Below are positions 1 to 12,120 of a stretch of 64,000 bases of DNA, piece by piece. Origin of the DNA: Bimuria novae-zelandiae CBS 107.79 (Eukaryota > Ascomycota > Dothideomycetes > Pleosporales > Didymosphaeriaceae); NCBI GenBank assembly GCA_010015655.1, contig ML976773.1, positions 116,468 through 180,467 on the forward strand. The letters are read 5' to 3'. Each line of letters starts with the position of its first letter. Positions within the stretch are counted from its first letter, which is position 1. A program made the translations under genes and the position numbers. The notes below the pieces were generated by a model. It saw nothing but the letters and a program-made list of their open reading frames with translations. It was not told the DNA's origin and did not search any database.

Positions 1-2
1 CA

Positions 3-443
3 GCTAAGCCTACAGTCTCAGGCCTCAATTCAGACGTACGCGCCCACACGAGGAGCGCTGAGATGGACTGGTGGCGCGCCCGCTCACCCAAGTTATCTAA
101 ATGGTACATGCAGTGGGACCTCACTTACCGCCCCACAAAACAGCCAAAGGAGCTTACCCTCCAACGTCCAACGCTTGCTAAGCTCCTGTCCATGCGCACC
201 CGCCACGGACACTACGCCTGGTACCATAAGAAATTCAGGCATGAAGACGCCGTCACGAAATGCCCCTGCGGCGCAGACCTAGCGCCTGACCACATCGTAC
301 ACTGCCCACGATCAGTTCGAAAGTTCGGTTACTGGCCAAAGCGGCCAGCGTGCCCCCCCAACACCACCAGGGAAGGCGTGGAATACCTGAAGGCACTAGA
401 GCCAAATGATTTCCAACTTCTACTCGAGCTCACAAAAGATTAA
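3..443 (+). CDS. C-terminal end of a LINE-type retrotransposon ORF2 (partial, 5' end outside window)
   Basis: The frame is open from the first bases of the window to a TAA at 441-443, so the true start lies upstream. The visible part is rich in Trp, Arg and Lys, and contains a Cys-Pro-Cys-Gly...His-x4-Cys cluster (CPCGADLAPDHIVHC). This matches the zinc-knuckle-like tail after the RT/RNase H region in fungal non-LTR elements (Tad-like), where the motif follows an arginine-rich RTRHG-type stretch also seen here. No RT or RNase H core is inside the window, so family assignment rests on the tail only. No poly-A tail or target-site duplication was found downstream. It could also be a captured or truncated copy. 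Confidence 0.55.
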   Translation, partial: AKPTVSGLNSDVRAHTRSAEMDWWRARSPKLSKWYMQWDLTYRPTKQPKELTLQRPTLAKLLSMRTRHGHYAWYHKKFRHEDAVTKCPCGADLAPDHIVHCPRSVRKFGYWPKRPACPPNTTREGVEYLKALEPNDFQLLLELTKD

Positions 444-3400
444 GCTGCTCCTACTCTACTCTTATTATTAGACTACATGTATAATAGATAAACCCAGACA
501 CCTCAGCCTATAGGCAAGAAGACAAGGATTTAGCCCCCGCACGGAGGGGGGCGGACTCTCACGAGCCGCTGCAAGAGACGGCAATAGCTTTATAGCAAGA
601 AACGCCTTCACTACTTTGGCTGGCCCCAAAGCAGCTGCTCGGCGCGTCCCCATGCCCCATGGGAGGCTTGAACTTTACGTTCCTGGACGATAATTAATAC
701 TACTACTACTAATCCTGTTCGAGTCGTCTCGAACGTACGTACATTTGTATGTGGGCCGAACGAACGAACAAGCACCTTGTTCGGATCCTGTTCGATTCGT
801 TGGCAGCGCTGGTAGTCCAAATTTTACAGATCTACACAACGCAGTTACTGTCACTAGCCTTAGCCACTGCAGTTACTTGTCTATCACGACCGTCTGTTTA
901 TTGGGAGCTTGGTACGAGCATTGAAGCTTTTCTCGTTATTTCTACTATCCAGACAATCCGTGGAATCGATTAATTACCATGGCTGTTGAGTTCACACATT
1001 TAATGAAGTTGAGCACAGCATCAAAACAACCATTTCATCCAAAGAGCTGATATTGTCATGAAGGTGCAATCTCCGCCTCGTGATTTCTAGTTCCCTAGCC
1101 AGCAGGTGCTCCGCAAGGTCCCAACATAAACTCTGCCGCGGGATTGACATCTTGACATAGAATTACACAGTCAATATACATCTCGAATGCGACAAAGGAA
1201 AAAGTTTTCGTATTGCTGATCGCTCATGACGTCGAAGACCGGTCAATAACATGTTGCTCGCACGTAGTCACCCGTCAAAATTGATCATATTGACATCGAC
1301 TTCAGTATTACCTAATAATCCACCACTCACCGACCTCCTTTACCCTAGCGAGCCTCCACCTAGTACGTACACTACTATATCCCTGAAATTTCAGACAATG
1401 CCAACTCTAGATTCTCAAGCACTTGCTCAGCTGACGGTCGCTCCTCGGGTTTAATCTTGAACATTCTTTCAATAAGATCACCTACCTTTACCCAACCGCT
1501 GTTCAAGCTTAGCGCTTTGATCTCATCAATCTTCTGCCTCACAATTTTCTTGAGAGCCTGTGCCGAGTGTCATTGTTCGACCCTCATTCTATCCTTCACT
1601 CGTAATTTTCCATACTATTTCCTTAGTGAGGTAGATCTGGTGTCACTTTCTTCATACTCAGCAATGAACAGCATTGCGAACACGATTGAGGGGTTTGTTG
1701 AGGGACCGATCATGTTACACATGGAGCCTACCCTGACCGAAATTTGCTCAAATCTCTCTAGCTCCCCATATCTCCATCGAGCACCATTTCTGATGATCAT
1801 GTGTACCTCTTCTGTGTTCGTGAGCACAGGCAAGAAACCCACCAATAACTTTCTTTGACTCAATGCACGGGAAGATGCATGCATGTGCGCGCGTAGCTTG
1901 GACAACGTGTACAAGTTTCGTGCTATATGCAATGCATAATAACAGTGACATTAAGTCTTGATGTCGGACATGTGAGAGTTACATAGCTGTATTAAAGGGT
2001 GGGAAACGGTTCCTCCATTGACCGCACCAACTCAAACCCCTTACGTTGCTTCATTAACTTGAAATTGGCTCAAAGTCACGCGCTCGCCGCAAGTCATTGC
2101 AATGATTCAGTTCCTTGAAAAACGTTACTACAGTGAAATCAAAATGCGGACTCTTTTCAGAGAAAAGTGGGGACCAAATGGATGGAGCATCAGAGTACAA
2201 GGGTACCACAAGGACTTATACTCTGCTGACTCATTCAGGTTGATACTACCGAAGATGATGAGGATTTCAGGGTGGAGCAATGGGTGGTCGACACCCTTAC
2301 TGAGCTTACAGAAGTAAGTATGAACACTCTTCCCCCATTGTATTCTCAACCAACCATTCGGAGGCGGAACTCAAACAATGCGAACCCATCGAAGAAGATA
2401 TCGATAGCGAATAATGGTCTGTCTTGCGCTCGGGTGCGTGTCTAATACTAGTCTCACATCAATTCATCCTCGCGCATAACTCCGATTAGTGGTATAGTCC
2501 AGCCCAGATGTCGTATGGATCGGTCGATAGTAATTAAAATGAATGATAGTCCACCTGTATAAACCTCGTAACGCCCTACCTGCCACCTGCATACCTGCAT
2601 TCTTACACCGTCGTTCTCTTCCGTGGAAACATTTTGGAACCCTGGATAAATCCATCTCGTCTATCACTCTACAGGCTTCGCTCTATGTTCCCTTTTCTAC
2701 AAACTGTCCTCTACGCGTACTATTGTTCCCGGCTCACCTTATCAATTCCTTAACTTCCACTGCACTCCTGTCAACGCGTATGTAACCGACTGCTAAATGA
2801 AAGAACCTCTCTTGCAGACACTCTAAAAGTACCAGCACAGCGGCCGTAGGCATGTATCGAGCTTCCGCCTATACCATCCAACTTCCGCAACCGTGAGACG
2901 TAAAACATAACCACACCTAATCCACAGACCCACGGTGTGATGCAATATCCCTTCTAACTACCCACCCGCTATCGCGCACTATTCTCACGAGCCCTTGTCC
3001 CTTACCCCAAGCCCCCCACCATTGCCATCAAACCACAGCCCCCTCCCCATTTACAGTCAAGACTATCTATGCCTCTACCCGCTCTTAATACAAAATACTC
3101 CAAACCGCCCCCGGTCACATAACACAAGTTTCATTCTATCGTCGTTAGCGACCTTGACAGACCCTACCATACCTTGCATAGCTAGGCGTAACAGTAGGAG
3201 CTCTCTCCAATCTAATCTGCGCTCTCATCTTGCGTAACTGTTTGTTATACGCCGCATCTCCGTTAGCGATACCCTAGGAAAATCTAAGCTTAAGACTACG
3301 CGTTGCTGGCAATTAGAACCCCGTGTCACGTTTTACACCGTGTAACCGGGACCGAGAATGCTGGAAGAAGACGAAGCGTGTGGTGCGTTTATTAAAACTT

Positions 3401-3950
3401 GTACTCACTACATATTTACGGCGATGAATCATGCACCAGTAAGGATGCAGGATGAATGCATGCATCTGGAACCACCCACTGAGAGAGATGATGAGGTGTC
3501 AATGGGACACCGTGGGGAGGGGTGACCCGCTCCCAGAGAACCGTAGTGTAGGATAGCATGGAAAACACGTGTGCGAACTCCGAATGAATATCCACATTCC
3601 ATCTCTTCTATATCTATCTCGCTCTCTTGCTCGAAGATATGCACAAGGCCCACACCCGCTTGCCCAACCTACATATACTAATAATCATCGGGATATACCA
3701 ACCCACCCTTCAACACCAACCTCAAAAGCTAACCAGCAACGACAGTGGTATCCAAGTAAAAAGAAAAAAAAAATCTCCCACCCCGCCTACCACCCCTCAA
3801 GAAATAAGGTAAACAGAAGATCAAGGTCGTCCAAACATCGTAAACCGGTCGTCAAAGAAAAAACAAGCAGTGGCTGCAGCCGTACGCGGCAAGCAGGGGC
3901 GGAGGATAAAAAAGATATGGGAAGATCAAACGTAAGAAATGCCCAGCCCT
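444..3950. other. Gene-free stretch, no recognised feature
   Basis: All frames are broken by stops; the longest open frames (about 130 codons near 1457-1858 and 3569-3964) are low-complexity and resemble no family I know. Base composition is ordinary, so this does not look like a strongly RIP-mutated block. A small inverted motif (CCGAACGAACGAACAAG / CTTGTTCGG) lies near 757-785. The final few hundred bases may be the 3' UTR of the minus-strand Crz1-like gene. Confidence 0.5.
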
Positions 3951-6159
3951 TTACCGCGCGTTAGCCTCGTAGTCACTCGCCCAGCCGTACTGCTGCGCCG
4001 AATACGACTGGCCGTCGTCGTCGTCGAACATCTCACCTCCGCTGCTAGCATCGAAGCTACTCCGCCCGCTGATGTCGCCTTCGACCTCGTCAGGTGCGCC
4101 CGCGGGCAAGTCGTTCCAGTTCAAGCCTGCAAGGGCAGGGTACTGTGCAAGTAGCGCCGCCGGAAGCCCGTACTGTGGCACATGACCAGGTTCCAGGCCG
4201 CCGTTGACTGGCGGGAAGGCTTCGTATCCCGACTGAGGCATCATGCCCGGGTAGCCTTGCTGTGGCATTGGCGCGAACATGCCGTTGGAGTTGTCCAAGG
4301 GTTGGTTTTGACCATCCCAGGCGCCCTTTTCTTGGGCCTCCTCTTCCAGGAGCGGGCGTATGCACACGCGACCGGCCTCGGACCGGAAATGTCGACCAAG
4401 AGCGTCTGCACGAGCGAACCTCCTACCGCAACCCCAGTGGTTGCCGTCCTTCAAATTACCGCGACAGATGAACTTCTTCTCTCCAGAGTGCAGCCCCTCG
4501 TGTCGCTTACGATCGTGTTGTCGAGCGAATGCCTTGCCGCAAACGTTGCATACGAACGGACGCTCATCGGTGTGGGTGCGTAGATGCGATCGGAGATTGT
4601 ATGCGCGAGTGAAGCGCTTCGGACACAGGGTGCATTGGAAGGTTGCCGGGTGTTTCTGCGTTCGCTTCGCACTCCCCGAGCCGTCAGGCGCATTCGAGGT
4701 TGGCCGCGATGGGTCGGCAAGATCAAGGATGTAGTCACGGTGAGGTACACTGGAGGTAGATGAGCGGCGAGAGGATTTTGCGGATCCAGGTGATGGTGAG
4801 CGGGAGCCTTTGGCGGCGCCAGGCGATAGGGATCTATTTGCTTGGACGGGATCAATGCCAGGAGTAGAAGCACGGGAGCTAGCACTGCTAAAGGGGTCAG
4901 ATTTGGCGCGTATCCTGTTGCGGCTCCGTGCTGTACACTGTTAGTACTTGCACAGGTTGTCAGCTGAGCTTCTTACATCTATCGGGGGGGCTTAGCGCGT
5001 CAGTCTGCAGCTCCGGCTTTGGGGGTTCAAAGCTCGCCTGCCGTGAAGGCGGCGCGAAGTCAATGTTGATCTCCGGCGGTGACATGGTGTCGGCTTGGCC
5101 GAACTCAGGCCCAGGCCCGGCTTGGTTGATTGTTGGGAATGGCTCCTGCCCCTGCTGGTACGTGGACATGCCCTGCTGCGCGAACTGATTGTGCATGTTG
5201 GGGTCCAAACCAAAGCTTCCGGGCTGGAATTGCGGGAGGGATTGCTGCTGCGGAAGCAGTCGCGGAGAAATGGACGGGCTGTGGCCGGGGCTGATGTGTG
5301 ACTGCGCATCGTTCAGGTTGAATTGGCCGAATTGCATGACCTCCTGGAAGAGGGAGGGGTCCTGGGCATTGAGCAGCGGCGACGGGTTGCCGTCTTCGAA
5401 GCTGTCCTGGTTGCCCAGATACGGCGACTGGTGTGCCGACGAGACGTCGCTATACGTCTCTGAGGGCGTGCGTCGGTGCCCTCTGAAGGCAGCCATGTTG
5501 CCCCACTCGTTCGCCTGTCCGTAAGCTGCGCTGGGGTCTAGCGAGGCGTGGCGGGAGTGCGAGGGCGAGGGAAACGCGCCCTGGTTCATGTTGGGCGACG
5601 CGTGCGGGCTGGGGCTGCGCTGGTTCATGCCGGGCAGCAGGTGCGGCGGGGTGGGTGAGTGCGCCTGCGTGGTCGCCATTTGGTGCATCAGGTCCGAGGG
5701 GTTGACCGAGTGGTTCTGCGGCTGAGACTGGTCCAGCAGCTGTGGGTCGAGCGAGTTGCTGAGGAACGCGGGGTCAATGGCGTGGTTGGTGCTGTCGGGA
5801 AAGAGGCTGAAGTCCAGGTTGTTGCTGTTGCCGTTGATGTTTACGTTCAGCGGGTTGTTGTTGCCTTGCGGGTCAAAGTGCGGGTTCGGGGCGCCCTGGT
5901 GCGCGCTGTGCTGCGGGGTGCTCTGCTGCAGAAAGCTCTGGTCGAGGGCGCTGGGGTGCGCAAACTGCGGCGGCTGCGACGTGGTGAGGTACTGCGACGA
6001 GTCGTAGGGCTGCCCCGCAGTGGTGAAGCTGGAGCTCGGGTCTAGCGATAGCGACTGATCGAGGCCGAGACCAGACGTGCGGAAGGGTGCATGCTGTCCG
6101 CTCGGGCTGGCGGACGGCTGCCTTATATGAGACGGCGAGCGAGAGCGGCCGCGATCCAT
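3951..6159 (-). CDS. crz1: Crz1/CrzA-like calcineurin-responsive C2H2 zinc-finger transcription factor
   Basis: Two exons, 6159-4977 and 4930-3951, joined by a 46-nt intron (GTAAGA...TACAG), give 720 residues. The N-terminal 400 residues are Gln/Ser/Pro/Asn-rich, as in activation regions. PEINID near residue 362 fits the PxIxIT calcineurin-docking pattern. A Ser/Arg-rich linker follows. Next come two canonical C2H2 fingers ([10 protein letters not shown]...H-x3-H and [10 protein letters not shown]...H-x3-H). A third, irregular finger-like segment follows ([17 protein letters not shown]...). This layout is typical of Crz1, which enters the nucleus after dephosphorylation by calcineurin and activates calcium, cation and cell-wall stress genes. 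The acidic C-terminus ends ...EANAR. The start at 6159 is the first Met of a long open frame. The intron is supported because both sides stay in frame and the second exon has no Met ahead of the fingers. Confidence 0.9.
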
Positions 6160-7391
6160 GGCGGGCGGTCAGGGAGGAAAGTTGCGCGTGTGTCTATTCC
6201 TAGGGTGAGATGCGACTTGGAGGACGCTCTTCGCACACGGCTGCGGACCGTGCGTGAGGATAGCGGGAGCAATTCACCAAGAATGACTGGTCGGTTGGCC
6301 TTTGGCTCCTCACCAGCCGCAGATGTGGCTGTACTTTCAGCCTTCACAGCCCTGCGCTAGTACGCGAACGCGTGCTGTTAAGTATAGCAGCACGACGTCA
6401 ACATTGCCAGCGGTGCCTCTTGAGTCGTTTCAGGATGACCCGCCTGCTGAAACGTACATACAACTCGACGCGGGCGACCAGGTTGCCCACCAAGCTCCCG
6501 CGGTGAACGGCGCGCTTGGTGCCTCAGTACGCCCACAAGTGCACCTGGGCAAGCAGAATGAACATTAAAAGGATCACGAAGATTCAGCCGGGCCGTGTGC
6601 GAAGTAACGCATAGGAGAACGGGACTGCTTGGAGGACTCCCCTATGCCTTGACGTTGCAAATTCTCGTTCGTGATATTCACATGATGAAGGGGCTCCGGA
6701 TGTACCTCACCATCAGCACTAGCTATGGTAGTTAGCAGTCCGCGCGCTGGTCTTTTTCGTCTCCATCAACCACTACCACCCGACCTCCAAGCGGGTCAAT
6801 TCTATGGTAAGCCGTACCCGTTTCAGCCCGAGCATGACCCAACACGGCACTGAGACTTTCAATGCGGGCGCCGTACACCCTCAATCTCTACACATGCATA
6901 CAACACAACAAACACCTCACACGCAATCCCGTCACAGCCTCAAGTTCCTCGCAGCATACCGCCTAACCGCCTATTGACAATATTGACAAACTGTTCATTA
7001 CGTCGAATCACCGCAACTTGAAATTCACGACCCACATCGGTGGGTCGTGGAGCATCGCAGGGGCTGTGCAAGGCGCACTCCCCATGAGAGGCAGATTCAC
7101 TGTGAACGCGCACGTCCTTCCACATCATGTCCCACGCAATCCCGCTGCGCATCACCAAGACTCCAACATTCCCCAAACGCTCTCATTACATTATCAGTCT
7201 TCTTCTATTAATAGTATATTTTCGTGCGCCGTGATGCGCCGTGATCAAACTCTACTATAGCTAAAGTTTAGGTATAGGTAGAGGGTCGCTTCCGCATGGA
7301 GATTGTGTGTTGCGAAAGAACGGGGTGACGACGATCGCAAGGCTGTCTTGCGCTCTATACGAGACGGCCGCCGCCTCGTGTTACCGGAGAA
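6160..7391. other. Intergenic region between the crz1-like and palA-like genes
   Basis: It contains the upstream region of the minus-strand crz1-like gene and the 3' flank of the palA-like gene. Open frames here are short and not protein-like. I see no RNA gene or repeat. Confidence 0.5.
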
Positions 7392-10005
7392 TTATCCAAA
7401 CTTCAGACTCTGATTAGGGTCCCACCGTCCGTCTTGCGAAGGCCCGTTTGCGGGGCGAGCGCCGCCAGATGTCGTGGGGACAGCTGCAAAACGAATGGGC
7501 ATTTCTGGCGTCCACATGCCTGGCCCGACGCTGGCGCGTGTAGGTGTTGGAGCTGTCAGAGGCACCTCCGCGTGAGCGTCTGCGCCGTATTGTGGGTTCT
7601 GGGCATCTGCCTGTCGCTGCTGCTGCAATGAGCTGGAGTTGGCTTGTTGCAGACTGAGGGCACTCAGGGAGTTCGCAATGTCACTGATATTGTCAGCATA
7701 GCGTCAAGCAACTGCAGGTGCAGAACGTACCCCTCGACCTGCGAAGCTTCCTGCTTTCGCTGGTACACGAAACTTCGACAATCATCTCGGAACCTGGACA
7801 CTATCTTGGAGAGATCATTGTAGAACTTGCGTCCGGTGTCGAGATTCGCAATGATCTCCTTGTACTTGTAGTAAGCGTTTTCGAGGCTCTGCAGAGCTTG
7901 TTCGCGTTGCTTCGTCGACTGATCACCCCTTCGAGCGTTCACGAACGCGGCGTTGGCAGCTTGCAATCTCTGTATCGCGTCTTGCTGTTCTGCAGACTCC
8001 TCCTTGACCATTTCCTGGTCGACATCGTACATCTGCAGCCGCTTGTCGAAGAGCGCCTCGAATTGTACAGCCTCAATGTTCTGCATGGGATACTCCCGCT
8101 CTAAGCGAGCGGCTTCGCGCAGTAGTTCGGGGTCTGTAAGGCTGTAAGCAGTGATCATTGGCAAAGCAGGAAGTACTTACTGATATCATCTTGCTTCGCC
8201 TTTGTACGCACCGCTTCAACCTTCCGTCTCCTCCTGCTCTCTAGACGGCTGACCTCGTTGAAGCATCCACGGAGTTTACCCGCCTCCCTCTCAACATCGC
8301 CAGTAATAGCGGGTCGACGTCCACTAGGCACGTAGTTCTCGATGTCGTAGTCCGGACCATTGAGAAGCGCAATGAGCTTCTCGTTCTCGACTAGCTTGGT
8401 CCCGACAATCGAATCACTGCCCTCGGCAGCCTTGAAGTAGCCATTGATTTCATCAATTTGTGCGTACAATTTCGGGCCTGCTTGTCGGGCAGCAGGCCGT
8501 GTCCATCGTTCAGTGCCGTATTTGAGGCGTGCAGCATCATCCTCGGCGGCCTCAGATGATAGCAAATTGCAGCCTTCGCGGAAGATGGCCAAGTCGTTCT
8601 CTTTCAGTTTCTTAGTGTCCTTCATTGAGCGATGTAGGCGATTCAATCCATCTTGCTGTCGTATCTCCTCGGCGTGGGTCATGAGGCCAGGTGGTATCCC
8701 CAGGGGCTTTTCGAGCGCTTGAAGCGACCCGGGGAGGTTCAAGCTTCTCAGTATATCGTGTAGCTCGTTCGTCAGTTTCTCTAGCTCTTCGACGATACTG
8801 CTGTTAACAAGTCGATCCCGTCGATCCGCATATATGCTGGCGGCCAGATGAACAGAGTACGGTACAAGCTTCGAGAAGAGCGCAGGTCCAAGTTCGCCGT
8901 GGTCGCCCAGCAGGGAATTTGAATCGGCCACCTCCTTCGGCACACGTGCAACCACCATATTCGCGCGATCGAGGATCTTCAGTTCTGATTTAGGCGGAAC
9001 TGGGGACAAGTATATCATGTCGTTGTCTTTCTCCGCCCGCTTCAAATCTTCTGTCACCCTGTTCTTCAGCCCATTCAGATCAGCCAATACGATCTTGTTG
9101 ATATATCGCTGCTCTTTGAGGGCCTCGTTGACACATGTCAGACTGTCTTGTAGCCTTGCCACCTCTTCTCCATATTTCCGCTTTTCCAAGCAATCGCAAG
9201 CTGCGCGGAACTGAGCGGCGGCAGCAAAGTGGTGGTGCTTGGCTGTCATGTGGTGTATCCACTCGCTACTGATCGCGTCTGATTGTATACCTGCCTCGCT
9301 AGCTTCGTTGTAGAGATCTGACACGCGAGCCGCCAGCTTAGCTATGGTCGCATCCTTGAGACCGTCCTTCACAGCCTTCTGCCAGAAGCACTCCTGTCCT
9401 TGTGCCAGCATCAGCTTCTCCAAGCACTCCAACGTCATTGTATCCATGTCTTCGGGTGGTGTAGTGCGTAGCTCAGGAAGTACGGTATCTCGTAGGTGAA
9501 CGAGGGTGCCCGCTGCCAGACAGAAATTGTTGGCCGCGGTCTTCAACCCGTCCGGCGTGCTTCGGTTCGATGACATGGCAAGCTGCGAGTACATGGCCGC
9601 GATGTTGAAGACGATGTTCGCGAGCTCGAATCGAAGGTTGTTCCTGGAAATCGGGCGGCTCGTATTGTAGCCCAGCGCGGGGTACCAGGGGAATTCCACA
9701 CCGATGTCAATGGGAAATTTTCCGCTTATCCACACCAACTGCGCGGCGTACGTCTGGAGCTTAGGGATATTACTCGGATGGGGTTCTTGTGCGTGGACCG
9801 CTACGGAGCGCATTTTCTCGATGGCCTCGAGGTCCTTTGTGAACATGTCCGGGTGCTGGTCATATTTGGACGATATGTACTGCTTGATGGCTTCGGAGAG
9901 ATTTACAGAGTGCGAGCGCCGAAACGGCAGGAAGAGAATATTACTGCGTATCTTGGTTCAGCCTGGGTGTAGTGCTTGGGGTGAGGTGTGGACTTACGAA
10001 GCCAT
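7392..10005 (-). CDS. palA: PalA/Rim20 BRO1-domain adaptor of the alkaline-pH signalling pathway
   Basis: Four exons give 821 residues, the usual family length: 10005-9998 (ATGGCTTC only), 9943-8181, 8133-7731 and 7683-7392. The first exon codes Met-Ala and part of Ser, and then ILFLPFRRSHSVNLSEAIKQ opens the BRO1 domain (about residues 3-390). A helical V-shaped region follows, and the tail contains GMWTPEMPIRFA, a hallmark of PalA/Rim20 C-termini. Known role: on endosomal membranes it binds ESCRT-III (Vps32/Snf7) and the PacC/Rim101 transcription factor, so that the PalB/Rim13 protease can process PacC under alkaline conditions. Splice choices were made so that conserved stretches join in frame (DDI-NPELLREAARLE and SQVEG-DIANSLS). 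The 8-nt first exon is unusual, but the join is clean. Confidence 0.9.
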
Positions 10006-10527
10006 CTAGGGCGATGTACAGTTGTGAGCTGGGACTGTTTACTGTGGTGAAAGAAGGCGCGGCGGGGTGTGACGTCTAGGGGCCCTGAAAAGCGGCGGGT
10101 GGGGCAGTTGCAGCAGGGAGCTTTCAGCCACAGACACCACATGCTCGCACGACCAGCTCTCCCTTCAGTGTATGGTCAAGACTTTTACAGAGCCAGAGTG
10201 CCCTTGGGATCATTTGCAGGACCGTCTGCACAAGTGATCCTGTCGCGGCAGCCCACGCAGAGCCGCACACACGTCGCGCATCTGAGGCATGTCACCAAAC
10301 AATGAGCATGTTTCGCGCCACACCTTTGGCACCAGTGGCAGCTGTTGACACCTTGCGGTTTGGAAGCGAGGGCGCGCTACGGATGGTGAATCGCCGTCAG
10401 TGTCAAAGGGCTACCACATCTCCGTTCCCCAGTGAATTGTCAGCACAATCTATAGTAATCTAGCTGATTGCAACACGAAAGCGAAACTTGCGCAACCCTA
10501 TTCAATGAATCAGTGACCTTCCGCACA

Positions 10528-10533
10528 TATAAA
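10528..10533 (+). promoter_or_regulatory. TATA box candidate for the atx1-like gene
   Basis: TATAAA lies 131 bp before the ATG at 10664. It is followed by a CT-rich stretch and CACTAC/CACA steps typical of fungal start sites. The position is plausible for a highly expressed small gene; the activity is inferred. Confidence 0.4.
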
Positions 10534-10663
10534 GCGCCCCGCTGCCCTGCTAGTCTCACCATCTATTCCCTACCACTACACTTGACCATACATAGTCGTA
10601 CCCCGCCAGCCCACCTACCACAACTTGCCCTTCGCCAAAGACTCACCCAACACATCACACACC

Positions 10664-10954
10664 ATGTCTGAACACACGTACAAGTTTGAGGTCGCCATGA
10701 GCTGCGGCGGTTGCTCCGGCGCCGTGGAGCGCGTGCTGAAGAAGCTCGATGGTGAGTGCAAGCTCTCCGTCAGCGTGGTTGCGTTGCTAACAGTCATCGC
10801 AGGCGTCAAGTCCTACAACGTGTCCCTTGAAACCCAAACCGCTGAAATCCAGGCCGAAGACTCGCTCAGTTACGACACCGTCTTAGAAAAGATCAAAAAG
10901 ACCGGCAAGACCGTCAAGTCAGGTACCGCAGACGGCGAGACGCGGGATGTCTAG
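10664..10954 (+). CDS. atx1: Atx1-type cytosolic copper chaperone (HMA domain)
   Basis: Exons 10664-10751 and 10803-10954 are joined by a 51-nt GTGAGT...CGCAG intron, giving 79 residues. The intron is a multiple of three without a stop, so the unspliced frame stays open; splicing restores the normal HMA spacing. The copper-binding motif MSCGGC is at residues 11-16, followed by SGAVERVLKKL. The KTGK motif near the C-terminal end fits Atx1. Known role: it carries Cu(I) to the Ccc2-type P-type ATPase in the trans-Golgi for loading of multicopper oxidases. The ATG at 10664 is the one nearest the HMA domain; an upstream ATG in the same frame at 10625 would add an unrelated 13-residue stretch. Confidence 0.93.
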   Translation: MSEHTYKFEVAMSCGGCSGAVERVLKKLDGECKLSVSVVALLTVIAGVKSYNVSLETQTAEIQAEDSLSYDTVLEKIKKTGKTVKSGTADGETRDV

Positions 10955-12120
10955 GTCCGCAGGCTGCGCGTCTAGGGACAAGTGTATTTTGGGTATACGA
11001 GGCCTTCTTCAGTGTGTACATACGGTCGATTTCTGCGCGTCTTGCACTGCGTTGCGATGTCGTGTAGACATTGGCGTTACGGGCATGAATGGCCATGTTG
11101 AATGATTTCAAAGCAAAGTGCTGCCTCTGTGATTTGCTTTAAAGGGTGGCCGCTATAATCAGCTTTTGCAGAACTTCTCTTTTGTGCAAATACTCTACCG
11201 GGAAACCGTCGTCAGTTCTTCATGCTGCGCAGCTCCCTCTCGGTGTCTCGGTGACTGCCTCTAGTGCGCCTTCTAAATGGGGAGTTGCTTAGGTCATGCG
11301 TCGGGTGGAATCGGATTTCCTTCTGGACCCTCATCTTGACTCATCCTCGCACAATTTCATTCCTTTTGGCTCACTCTCCGGAAACCTGCCGTCTGATGGC
11401 AGATGACCAGCAGAATCTGTGCCTGAATTACCGGGCTGAGTATCAAGTTCCCCAGTAAGGGAACGAACCGTTACGCGTTCCGACTCTGCCCACGCGAGTT
11501 CACACAGCCACTTCCATCTAATCAGATTGGAGTCATTCTGCTGACCCAAACTCTGTCAAGCACTCAGGGATCCTGCGAGTCGTCCCCTGTCCTCACGAAG
11601 TTTATTCCAACCAGACGTCAGCGAATTCTGCTGCCTGGGAGCCTCACCAACTGCCATCGCTCCTGCCAACGCAGTGACGCATCTTGTACATGCAATGCAG
11701 TTTCAAAGGCAGCGACGAACTGAACACATTCGTAGTCGATACGACTTATGCGCATTGTTTGTGGCTTTTTGAGACCATTCACGATGCACAGTTCGTGTCG
11801 CTTCGGTTGTTCCGTTAGCGTGTACCCGGCTCATACCAACAATACACTGGGGGCTGAATTAATCCGCTGGATCTGCACGCGCAGCCACTCGTATGTTTTG
11901 AGTATGCAGTAAGGCGTGTGACCGTATTTGCACCCACGCGTAAGAATTCAGAGGCAAATCCGGTACTTGTCCGCCCTTCCGCTCCATTGTCGTGGTATAA
12001 GAGCCTCGCTCAGGCTACAACGTAAGGTTCATCACACCACTGTCAGTCTTGAGTCACCACACTTTCGAACCACTATCTCCCTATCCACCATTTCTTTCAT
12101 CGTATTCTATATATCTCCTC
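10955..12120. other. Intergenic region between the atx1-like and DJ-1-like genes
   Basis: Only short open frames are present and none looks like a protein. The stretch from about 11980 to 12120 (TGGTATAAGAGCC, then CT-rich and CACACTTTC) resembles the promoter and leader of the downstream DJ-1-like gene. Confidence 0.45.
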
